Assembly: GCF_000381765.1 (NCBI RefSeq)
Contig: NZ_KB907075.1
Coordinates: 1-64,000, forward strand
Length of the DNA: 64,000 nucleotides
Direction: 5' to 3'
From: [Zimmermannella] faecalis ATCC 13722
GTDB lineage: Bacteria; Actinomycetota; Actinomycetes; Actinomycetales; Microbacteriaceae
This document shows, piece after piece, positions 24,271 to 31,125 of the stretch (positions are counted from its first letter, which is position 1; each line of letters starts with the position of its first letter). Made by a program: the position numbers and the translations under genes. Below the pieces are notes generated by a model that saw only the letters and a list, made by a program, of their open reading frames with translations, ran no database searches and had not been told where the DNA came from.

Positions 24271-26225
24271 CCCTCCCCGACACGACGCCACATTCCCCGA
24301 CGCCGTATTCCCGGACCCCACGCCGCGAGCGCTCCTACGTGCTCATCGGCCTGCTCATCTCCCTCGCCTACGGGGTCGCCGCGGCGCTCATCTTCTGCTT
24401 CTCGGGTGTGTACGGCGCCTTCGGCGAGACGCTGTGGCGCGACATCGCGGTGATCGTCGTCACGATCACCGCCTCCCTCGCCCTCGCCTACGCGAGCCTG
24501 CTGATCTTCGCGTACCTGCGGCCGAACGACGGCACCCCCGGCAATCCGCGCGAGTACGAGTGGCACTTCTTGGTGCCCTGCCGCGACGAAGAGGCCGTTA
24601 TCGCCGAGACCGTCTCGGCCGCGCGCACGACGTTCCCGAACTGCCACGTGTGGGTCATCGACGACGCGTCAGAAGACGCGACCGCCGCGCTCGTGCGCGA
24701 CCTCATCGACGTCGACGACCGCGTGCACCTCATCTCCCGCACGCTCCCGAACGCTCGCCTCGGCAAGGGCAAGGCGCTCAACGACGCCTACCGCGAGGTC
24801 GCGCGCCACGTCGGCCCCGAGGTCGACCGCTCCCGCGTCATCGTCGGCGTGCTCGACGCCGACGGGTTCATGTCAGACGACGCCCTCGCGATGCTCGCCG
24901 GCCCGCAGGCGTTCGGCGACCCCGGCAACGGCGCTGCGCAGGTCGAGGTGTGGATGAAGAACCGCGACGACCGGCAGCCTCGCGGCCGCTCGGGGTGGTA
25001 CCTCAACGCGCTCGGCCGGTTCCTCGTGCGCATGCAGGACATCGAGTTCCGCACCTCAAACTCGGCGATGCAGCTGTTCCGCTCGCGCCCGAAGACCGTC
25101 GGGCTCGGCGGCAACGGCCAGTTCACGCGGCTCAGCGTGCTCGACGAGCTCGCGCAGGCGCACGGCGAGCCGTGGGGCACGAAGCTCAGCGAAGACTTCG
25201 AGCTCGGGCTCAACATCATGGCGCTCGGGCACCGCAACGCCTACGTTCGCGTCGCGCACGTCTCGCAGGAGGCCCTGCCGTACTTTGGTCGGCTCATCAC
25301 GCAGCGCACGCGCTGGGCGCAGGGCGTGCTCGAGTGCGCGCCGAACATCGCGCGGCTCGGCCGCCGCCACGAGCTCACGGCTGGCGGCTGGCTCGAAACG
25401 CACTACTTCATCGCGCAGCCCGTGCTCGCGATGCTGAACCTCCTGCTCGTGCCGCTGCTCACCGTGCTCGCGATCATCGACGGTCGGCTCGGCCTCGCCG
25501 GCAACGTCGGCGACTGGATCGTGCTCGCCACCGGCGTGCTGTTCCTCATCGCGCCGTACGCGATCTGGGGCATCCTCTACCGCCGCCGCGCGGGCGAGCC
25601 GATCCACCCCGTCACGGGCGTGCTCTACGGCATCTCCTACGTCGGCTACGTCTACCTCACGTACCTCTACTACCCGCGCGCCCTGTTCCGCCTCGCGACG
25701 GGCCGCAACTCGTGGGCGAAGACGCGGCGCAACGCCGAAGACGCCGTCATGATCGCCCCCACGACGCCGCCCGCGCTGCGGCGCATCCCGGTCATCGAGT
25801 CGGCCGTGCTCGACGAGCTCACGCTCGACCTCGAGGGCGACGACGCCGCGCTCAGCGACATCGTCTCGCGCTTTGCGCTCATCTGGCCGCGCCGCCTCGG
25901 CAACCTGCGCCTCGCCGTCGCGAGCGAACGGCTCGAAGCGATTCACGACGCGATCGGGAGCATCCGGGTCGCCGCAGCCATGCTCGGCGCGGCCCGCCTG
26001 CGCGTCGCCGCCGAGGGGTTCACCGAGCTCGTCTCCGAGCACGCGGATGCGGTGCGCGAGGTCGTCGAGATCGACGGGCGGCAAGTGATGGCCGAGCGCG
26101 ACGAGCACGCGACGGTCGACTTCGACGCGTGCCGCCGCTCGGTGGCCGAGATCGCGCGCGTGGGGGCCGATACGGTCGTCGAGATCCGCGCGCGCTACCT
26201 CGACATCGACACGCGGGCGCCGTAG
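24267..26225 (+). CDS. Membrane glycosyltransferase family 2 with C-terminal HPt-like domain lacking the His
   Basis: The product has 652 residues. Two N-terminal membrane helices (about 25-80) precede a GT2 catalytic domain with EYEWHFLVPCRDEEAVI, VWVIDDASEDATAALV, a DADGF metal site, EDFELG and the QRTRWAQG motif (QxxRW) of processive synthases, followed by about four membrane helices (to about 480). The last 140 residues form a helical domain that aligns by eye with histidine-phosphotransfer domains (LEAIHDAIGSIRVAAAMLGA). The phospho-acceptor position is Gly564, with Arg567 in place of the conserved Lys. His560 lies one helical turn upstream. Infer synthesis of an envelope polysaccharide controlled by the coupled kinase. 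The GTG start overlaps the kinase stop. The GT2 call is firm. The HPt assignment is by pattern only. Confidence 0.85.
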   Translation: MTLPDTTPHSPTPYSRTPRRERSYVLIGLLISLAYGVAAALIFCFSGVYGAFGETLWRDIAVIVVTITASLALAYASLLIFAYLRPNDGTPGNPREYEWHFLVPCRDEEAVIAETVSAARTTFPNCHVWVIDDASEDATAALVRDLIDVDDRVHLISRTLPNARLGKGKALNDAYREVARHVGPEVDRSRVIVGVLDADGFMSDDALAMLAGPQAFGDPGNGAAQVEVWMKNRDDRQPRGRSGWYLNALGRFLVRMQDIEFRTSNSAMQLFRSRPKTVGLGGNGQFTRLSVLDELAQAHGEPWGTKLSEDFELGLNIMALGHRNAYVRVAHVSQEALPYFGRLITQRTRWAQGVLECAPNIARLGRRHELTAGGWLETHYFIAQPVLAMLNLLLVPLLTVLAIIDGRLGLAGNVGDWIVLATGVLFLIAPYAIWGILYRRRAGEPIHPVTGVLYGISYVGYVYLTYLYYPRALFRLATGRNSWAKTRRNAEDAVMIAPTTPPALRRIPVIESAVLDELTLDLEGDDAALSDIVSRFALIWPRRLGNLRLAVASERLEAIHDAIGSIRVAAAMLGAARLRVAAEGFTELVSEHADAVREVVEIDGRQVMAERDEHATVDFDACRRSVAEIARVGADTVVEIRARYLDIDTRAP

Positions 26226-26264
26226 GGCGCTGGCGCCGGGCGGGCGCTGGTGCTGGCGCTGGCG

Positions 26265-26627
26265 CTACGCGAGCAGTGACTCGAGCTGCTCGCGCAGCTC
26301 ACGGGGACGGAACGGCTTCGTGAGGAACGCGTCGGCGCCCGCGTCAAGGCTCGCGGCGCGGTACTTCTCCATTGCGCGGGCGCTGATGACGACGATCTTG
26401 CCGGCGACGCTCGGGCGAATCTCGCGCACGATCTCGCCGCCGTCGATGTCGGGCAGGCCGAGGTCGACTGTCACGAGGTCGTGCTCGCGGGCGACCGCGG
26501 CGTCGGCGCCCTCGCGGCCGGTGGCGGCGTGTTCGACGTCGAAACCGCTGCGTTCGAGCACGAGTTCCAGGAGCCGGCGGATATCGTCGTCGTCTTCAAT
26601 CACGAGGGCGTTGCGCCGGTCGGTCAT
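26265..26627 (-). CDS. Single-domain (CheY-like) response regulator
   Basis: The product has 120 residues and consists only of a receiver domain. The acidic pocket is EDDDD (11-15), the phospho-acceptor is Asp55 (VTVDLGLPDIDG), with Ser82 (VVISARA) and Lys104 (FLTKPF). All catalytic residues are present and there is no output domain. It converges on the kinase-glycosyltransferase pair, its end lying 39 bp from the glycosyltransferase stop. It is the obvious phosphate acceptor for that kinase and must act by protein contact, possibly with the HPt-like tail of the glycosyltransferase. That pairing is inference. Confidence 0.9.
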   Translation of the reverse strand: MTDRRNALVIEDDDDIRRLLELVLERSGFDVEHAATGREGADAAVAREHDLVTVDLGLPDIDGGEIVREIRPSVAGKIVVISARAMEKYRAASLDAGADAFLTKPFRPRELREQLESLLA

Positions 26628-26679
26628 GGGGTCTCCTGCAGAACGTAGGTGCTGAACGCCTCAGCTTACCGCGCCCGTT

Positions 26680-27201
26680 TCACCCCCTGGGTGAAGAATC
26701 TTCTGCACCGCGCATCCCCACCACGTAGGCCGCCTGCGCGAGGTGCTGCACCGCGTCGTCGACGACGCTCACGAGCCGCACGCCGCGGGTGACGTGGGGC
26801 GTCCAGTTCGTGTCGATGACCTCGTCGAGGTCGGCGTCGGCGAGCGTCGCGAGATACTCGAGCAGGTCGTCGACGCACGCCTCGATGTACTCGAACACGT
26901 CACTGGCGTTGTCGAACACGATCGACCGCGCCTCGGCGGGCGAGTGCCCGTAGCCAATCGTGTCACCGAGCTCCCCGAGCCCGAAGCGATCGCGGAACCG
27001 CGGCCACACCTCGTCACCGCCGTGCAGGTGCGCGACCTGCACGTCGAGCTCGCGGCCCGTATGCCAGAGCAGCCAGGCGATCGAGTTGTCGTGGCCGCCC
27101 GGGTGCGCGTTGAGGTCGGCCGGGCGGATGCTCCCTCGCAGGTTCGCGACGAGGTCGCGCGGGCGGGTGGCGAGGTCGGTCAGTACGTCGATGCCGTTCA
27201 C
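26680..27201 (-). CDS. DinB-fold mycothiol-transferase-like protein
   Basis: The product has 173 residues if the GTG at 27201 is used. The sequence (LRGSIRPADLNAHPGGHDNS, WLLWHTGRELD, and a late DDAVQHLAQAAYV) has the three spaced His positions of DinB/DUF664 metalloenzymes. In actinobacteria many of these are mycothiol- or bacillithiol-dependent transferases. It probably works in thiol-dependent detoxification. The substrate is unknown. The start is uncertain: a GGAG lies about 14 bases upstream of the GTG, and the frame continues upstream into the neighbouring gene, which argues for a start near here. Confidence 0.75.
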   Translation of the reverse strand: MNGIDVLTDLATRPRDLVANLRGSIRPADLNAHPGGHDNSIAWLLWHTGRELDVQVAHLHGGDEVWPRFRDRFGLGELGDTIGYGHSPAEARSIVFDNASDVFEYIEACVDDLLEYLATLADADLDEVIDTNWTPHVTRGVRLVSVVDDAVQHLAQAAYVVGMRGAEDSSPRG

Positions 27202-27257
27202 GCGGCCAGGGTACTCCGCTGAGGCTTGCCTTCTGCGGCTTGCCTTCTGTGCAGCGC

Positions 27258-28127
27258 CTAGCCGCGGCGGAAGAGTCGCGCGAAGAATCCCTTGCGCTTC
27301 GTGCTGTTCGCCTCGCGCTCCTTGGCACGCTCGGCCTCTGCCTCGGCGGCGCGGCGCTTGCGGGCGAGGCGCTTCTGGTCGCGCTCGAGCTTCGGCAGGT
27401 CGAGGCGAATGACCTCCGAGATGCGGTCGGCGCGTTCCCCCGTCTCGTCGGGCTCGACCGGCGGAGTCGCGAACTCCGACTCGAGGTTGTACTCGATGTT
27501 GCGGGCGACCTCGCGCCACGCGGCCTTCTGCGAGACCTCGACGAGGTGCGTGAGCGTCGCCTCGTCGGTCGCGCGGTGGCGCAGCTCGGCCGAGACCTCC
27601 TCGGCGTGCTGCTTGCGCGTCTTCAGGTTCGAGATGTCGCTGCGGCGGTAGTCGTGCATGCCCGTCGACTTGAAGCCGAGCGACTTCGCGCGCTTGATCA
27701 TCTGCTCGAGGTATGCGACCTCGGCGTCGCTCTCGTCGGCGAGCTCGGTGAGAATCTGCATCGCGACGTGCATGTAACGCTTGTGCTCGAACTCGTGGCC
27801 CGAGGCGAGAATGTCGATGAGGATGCGGTTCTTCATCGCGAGGCGCGCGGCCGCCTGCGCGATCGTGATGCCCTCCTCGACCGACTCGGACGGCGTCTCC
27901 CCCGTCGCGGTCGAGACCTGCGTGGGGGCCGAGGGCGTGGGGGCCGAGGGTGTGGCTGCGGCGGGCTCGGGCTGCTCCGCAGGCTCGGGTTGCTCGGTCG
28001 GCTCAGCCGGGGCGGCGGGCGCGGACTGCTCGGCGGGCTGCTCAGCGGCTTCGGCAGCAAGGCTCGCCGCGACCGCCTCGGCGATCGGCGTATCCACCTG
28101 TCGTTGCTCGCGTTCGTGCTCGCTCAT
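27258..28127 (-). CDS. Conserved hypothetical protein, acidic/Ala-Pro N-terminus and helical core
   Basis: The product has 289 residues. Residues 1-80 are low-complexity (Ala, Glu, Pro, Thr) and probably disordered. Residues 85-240 are strongly helical and charged (IAQAAARLAMKNRILIDILASGHEF, KRYMHVAMQILTELADESDA). The C-terminal 45 residues are very basic (RKRRAAEAEAERAKERE, then KRKGFFARLFRRG) and could bind nucleic acid or the membrane surface. No enzymatic motif was seen. It resembles small uncharacterised proteins common in Microbacteriaceae, but I cannot name a family. It lies 24 bp downstream of the NAD-epimerase gene on the same strand, so the two are possibly co-transcribed. Confidence 0.75.
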   Translation of the reverse strand: MSEHEREQRQVDTPIAEAVAASLAAEAAEQPAEQSAPAAPAEPTEQPEPAEQPEPAAATPSAPTPSAPTQVSTATGETPSESVEEGITIAQAAARLAMKNRILIDILASGHEFEHKRYMHVAMQILTELADESDAEVAYLEQMIKRAKSLGFKSTGMHDYRRSDISNLKTRKQHAEEVSAELRHRATDEATLTHLVEVSQKAAWREVARNIEYNLESEFATPPVEPDETGERADRISEVIRLDLPKLERDQKRLARKRRAAEAEAERAKEREANSTKRKGFFARLFRRG

Positions 28128-28151
28128 GCCACCCCCTCCAGTTCGACCCCT

Positions 28152-29111
28152 CTAGTGTCGCTGATTTTCGGCGACTTCGCCGCCGATCGCGGCCCACGTC
28201 TCGCGGAGGGCGTCGGTCCACGGCGTCGGCGCGAGGCCTTGCTCGGTTTCGAGCACGCCCGGGGCGAGCACGCATGGCCGGTACCAGAGGTCGCCGATGC
28301 CGTTGAGTTCGCGCGCGAACGTCACGACCGGGGCGAGCGCGCGCGGCGCGAATCGCGGCACGACGATCGGCCGTTTCGCCCGTTCCCCGGCGAGTTCTGA
28401 GGCGGCGGCGATGAGCTCGGCCTGGCTGCGCGCGGGCGCGCTCGGGGCGTTCAGCACAGCGTCGCGGGCGTCGCCCGTGAGGGAGGCGGCGTTACGTGCC
28501 GCGTGGAGCATTGCGAGCGCGAGGTCGGGCACGAACGTGAGCGAGTGCGGGGCCGCGGGATCGCCGACGACGATCGCGCGACGGCCCTGCGCGACGCGCT
28601 CGAGCACCATCGCGCACGCGACCGAGCCGAACGTGCCGACCGTCGTCGGCCCGACGAGGTCGGCGGCGATGACGCTCACCGTGCGGGCGCGGTGCGCGCG
28701 GCGGGCCGCGAGCAAGTCAATGCGGATGCGCCCCTTCGCATCGAGCGGCGCGGGCGCGGCGCCCTCGCGCAGGTTGGTGGCCGCGCCCTGGAAGCCGTAC
28801 ATCGACTCGGGGAACACGACCGGCACGTCGTGCTCGTCGGCCGCGTCGAGCACGGCCCGCTCGCGCGGCGGGAGTTCGACCGCCCATTTGCGCGCGTCGT
28901 AGGGCGCGTGGAAGCACGCGAGCACCGCATCCGCCCCCTCGAGCGCCGATGCGAGCGCTGCCGGGTCGAGCACGTCGCCCGTGACGCGGCGCACGCCCGG
29001 GGTCTCAGGTTTCGGGCTGCGGCGCAGCACGGTGACTTCGTCGCCCGCGGCGACTGCGTGGGTGATGAGTTCGCGTCCGATTTGGCCTTCGCCGATGACG
29101 AGATAGCGCAT
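28152..29111 (-). CDS. NAD(P)-dependent epimerase/reductase (extended SDR-like)
   Basis: The product has 319 residues. The N-terminal MRYLVIGEGQIGRELI is a Rossmann glycine motif, followed by VTGDVLDPAALASALEGADAV, typical of atypical or extended SDRs that bind NAD(P). A sugar or quinone-type substrate is possible, but none can be assigned. The ATG at 29111 has GGAGGA four bases upstream. It is divergent from a TetR regulator gene, and the shared 107-bp region carries three copies of an 11-bp near-palindrome, so it is very likely the regulator's target. Confidence 0.85.
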   Translation of the reverse strand: MRYLVIGEGQIGRELITHAVAAGDEVTVLRRSPKPETPGVRRVTGDVLDPAALASALEGADAVLACFHAPYDARKWAVELPPRERAVLDAADEHDVPVVFPESMYGFQGAATNLREGAAPAPLDAKGRIRIDLLAARRAHRARTVSVIAADLVGPTTVGTFGSVACAMVLERVAQGRRAIVVGDPAAPHSLTFVPDLALAMLHAARNAASLTGDARDAVLNAPSAPARSQAELIAAASELAGERAKRPIVVPRFAPRALAPVVTFARELNGIGDLWYRPCVLAPGVLETEQGLAPTPWTDALRETWAAIGGEVAENQRH

Positions 29112-29128
29112 GGGGTCCTCCAATTTGT

Positions 29129-29196
29129 GAGCAGTGCTCTCTGATTGAGCGATTTCAGTGAACACTGCTCTCGCAACACTGTCAAGAGCACTGCTC
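29129..29196. promoter_or_regulatory. Three TetR-type operator sites in a divergent promoter
   Basis: GAGCAGTGCTC (29129-29139), GAACACTGCTC (29160-29170) and GAGCACTGCTC (29186-29196) are near-perfect 11-bp palindromes between the epimerase and tetR starts. The last lies 22 bp from the tetR ATG, where binding would block transcription. Autoregulation and control of the divergent gene follow by analogy with TetR systems. Confidence 0.7.
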
Positions 29197-29218
29197 TCGT
29201 TTGTGCGACAATGACGGC

Positions 29219-29932
29219 ATGGCCACCGAGCAGCAGCCCACCTCGCGCGCCGCCGCGCGCGCCGAGATGATGCGGCGCATCGTCGAGCTCGGCAACGCGC
29301 AGCTCGCCGAGCAGGGCGTCGCCAGCCTCAGTGTGCGCGAAATCGCACGCGGGCTCGGCGTCGTCTCATCGGCGATCTACCGCTACGTGCGCAGCCGCGA
29401 CGACCTGCTCACGCTGCTCATCGTCGACGCGTACACCGACCTCGGCGATGCGGTCGAGGCACGGATACGCGGCGTCGACGACCCGCGCGCGGCCTTTGTC
29501 GCGCTCGGCGAGGCGATGACCGACTGGGCGATCGCGAACCCCGAACGCTGGACGCTCCTCTACGGCACCCCCGTGCGCGACTACGACGCGCCCGCCGCGA
29601 CGACGAACGAGCAGGGCACCCGCGTCACGCGGCACGTGCTCGAACTCGCAGCCCGGGCCGCGGCAGGCCAAGACGAGCCCGCGACCCCGGCGACGACGCC
29701 CGGCATGCGGGCACTGCTCGACGACGTGTTCGCCGAGTTCGAACTCGAGAGCGGATACGCGACGGCCACCCGCGCGATGACCGCCTGGAGCGGCCTGGTC
29801 GGGGTCATCAGCGCCCACGTCTTCGGCCAGCTCGGCGCCGACGCCCGCGCCGTCGGCCGCGAGATCATCGCGGTGCAGCTCGAACTGCTCGCCGACCTCG
29901 TCGCGCCAACCTGGAGGAACAATGACCGCTAA
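29219..29932 (+). CDS. TetR/AcrR-family transcriptional regulator
   Basis: The product has 237 residues. The N-terminal HTH is clear (AEQGVASLSVREIARGLGV, then VSSAIYRYVRSRDDLLTLL). The C-terminal ligand domain resembles the WHG-type (MTDWAIANPERWTLLYGTPV) found in many actinobacterial repressors. It binds its operators as a dimer and leaves them on binding a small molecule, which is unknown here. ATG at 29219. There is no strong ribosome site, and the transcript may be nearly leaderless. Its 3' end overlaps the next gene by 11 bp. Confidence 0.9.
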   Translation: MATEQQPTSRAAARAEMMRRIVELGNAQLAEQGVASLSVREIARGLGVVSSAIYRYVRSRDDLLTLLIVDAYTDLGDAVEARIRGVDDPRAAFVALGEAMTDWAIANPERWTLLYGTPVRDYDAPAATTNEQGTRVTRHVLELAARAAAGQDEPATPATTPGMRALLDDVFAEFELESGYATATRAMTAWSGLVGVISAHVFGQLGADARAVGREIIAVQLELLADLVAPTWRNNDR

Positions 29933-30410
29933 TCCCCACCCCACCACCCCAAGCCCCACGGTCCCGACGCTTGAGCCCGCGTTCGACGTCGCCGTGCGTC
30001 TCGGGCCACTCGACGACCACGGCGTGACCCGCGCCGGGCACCGCCGCGTGATCCCGATCGTCGGCGGCCAGCTCACCGGCGACGTCGAGGCGGAGATCCT
30101 GCCCGGCGGCGCCGACTGGCAGCTCGTGCGCCCCGACGGCGCGATGGAGATCGACGGCCGGTACACGGCTCGCACCACCAACGGCGAGCTGCTCTACCTG
30201 CTCGTAAACGGTGTGCGCACCGGTCCTGCGGATGCGCTCGAGGCCCTGCAGCGCGGCGAGCAGGTCGACCCCGATCGGTACTACTTCCGCACCGCGATCA
30301 CGATCGAGACCTCAGCACCCGCGCTGGCGCGCCTCGAGCACGCGATCTTCGTCGCCTCGTGCGTGCGCGACCCCGATGCCGTCCGCTACACCGCCTACCG
30401 CGTGACGTGA
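29922..30410 (+). CDS. DUF3237-family protein
   Basis: The product has 162 residues. The sequence (RRVIPIVGGQLTGDVEAEIL, GGADWQLVRPDGAMEIDGRY, YYFRTAITIETSAPALARLEH) matches the DUF3237 beta-barrel pattern, a family of unknown biochemical role often next to regulators and oxidoreductases. It starts inside the tetR gene (11-bp overlap, different frame), so the two are translationally coupled. Its expression would thus follow the same operators. It is followed by a strong terminator. Confidence 0.85.
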   Translation: MTANPHPTTPSPTVPTLEPAFDVAVRLGPLDDHGVTRAGHRRVIPIVGGQLTGDVEAEILPGGADWQLVRPDGAMEIDGRYTARTTNGELLYLLVNGVRTGPADALEALQRGEQVDPDRYYFRTAITIETSAPALARLEHAIFVASCVRDPDAVRYTAYRVT

Positions 30411-30440
30411 GCCGCGGCGGACGCGGCCTGGGAAACGAAA

Positions 30441-30464
30441 ACGCCCCCGCTTCCGCGGGGGCGT
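30441..30464. terminator. Bidirectional terminator between DUF3237 gene and tRNA cluster
   Basis: A perfect 10-bp stem ACGCCCCCGC / GCGGGGGCGT with TTCC loop. On the minus strand it is followed by TTTTCGTTTCC, so it is a classical intrinsic terminator for the tRNA cluster. On the plus strand it can serve the DUF3237 gene. Confidence 0.85.
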
Positions 30465-30469
30465 CTCAG

Positions 30470-30545
30470 TGGTGGCTCCGACGGGCGTCGATCCCGTGAC
30501 CTCTCGATTTTCAGTCGAACGCTCTACCAACTGAGCTACAGAGCC
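30470..30545 (-). tRNA. tRNA-Phe (GAA)
   Basis: Read on the minus strand, GGCTCTG opens a seven-pair acceptor stem closed by CGGAGCC, then discriminator A and an encoded CCA. The anticodon loop CTGAAAA gives GAA. The D-loop (AGCTCAGTTGGTAGAGC) and T-arm (GGGATCGACGCCC) are canonical. Confidence 0.95.
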
Positions 30546-30605
30546 AAACAGCTTGTCGCTGTGGAAGAAACGCCCTCGTCTTTCGACGAGGGCGCCGCTA
30601 CTCCG

Positions 30606-30679
30606 CGACCCTGACGGGACTTGAACCCGCGACCTCCGCCGTGACAGGGCGGCACGCTAACCAACTGCGCTACAGGGCC
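30606..30679 (-). tRNA. tRNA-Asp (GTC)
   Basis: Read on the minus strand, acceptor GGCCCTG pairs with CAGGGTC (one G-U) with discriminator G. The anticodon loop CTGTCAC gives GTC. T-arm CGGGTTCAAGTCCCG is canonical. CCA is not encoded. Confidence 0.95.
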
Positions 30680-30735
30680 TCATATGAAATTTTCGGACGG
30701 TTTAACTTAACAGCTTTTTCCCGGTGTCGCCACCG

Positions 30736-30808
30736 TGACCCCAACGGGATTCGAACCCGTGTTGCCGGCGTGAAAGGCCAGTGTCCTAGGCCACTAGACG
30801 ATGGGGCC
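30736..30808 (-). tRNA. tRNA-Glu (TTC)
   Basis: Read on the minus strand, acceptor GGCCCCA pairs with TGGGGTC, discriminator A. The anticodon loop CTTTCAC gives TTC. T-arm CGGGTTCGAATCCCG is canonical. CCA is not encoded. It is first in a Glu-Asp-Phe cluster, a common actinobacterial order. Confidence 0.95.
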
Positions 30809-31125
30809 GAAAGCTGCTTCGGCATGACCGCCGAATGAAGAGCCTAGTAGGAACAAATGCCCGCGCGCAAGTTCAGATTCGCCGAGAGTTCGCGACGCGG
30901 GGCCGCCGAACGTCCAACTTCCCACGGAAATCCACGGAAAACCGGGGCTCCCGGGTTACAAAACCGTAATGAAGAGGCTAGTGTGGCCGATGTTAACTGT
31001 GTGACTTTTGTGCTCCACTGCGAAATCTGAAGCCCAACGTTGAGGAGTGTGGCGCGCATCCGTCGCACTGCCGCGACACGCACACCACCCCGAGACCCGC
31101 CACGCAGCGCCGAAGAAAGGTCCGC
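30809..31125 (+). promoter_or_regulatory. Upstream region of the M23 peptidase gene, with candidate promoter
   Basis: This gap of 317 bp lies between the tRNA cluster and the peptidase gene. TTACAA (30956-30961) and TAGTGT (30979-30984) are spaced 17 bp and look like a sigma-A-type promoter. They would leave a leader of about 135 nt. The -35 lies inside GGTTACAAAACCGTAA, an imperfect inverted repeat that may bind a regulator. I could not match the leader to a known riboswitch. The far left also carries the promoter of the tRNA cluster. Confidence 0.45.
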
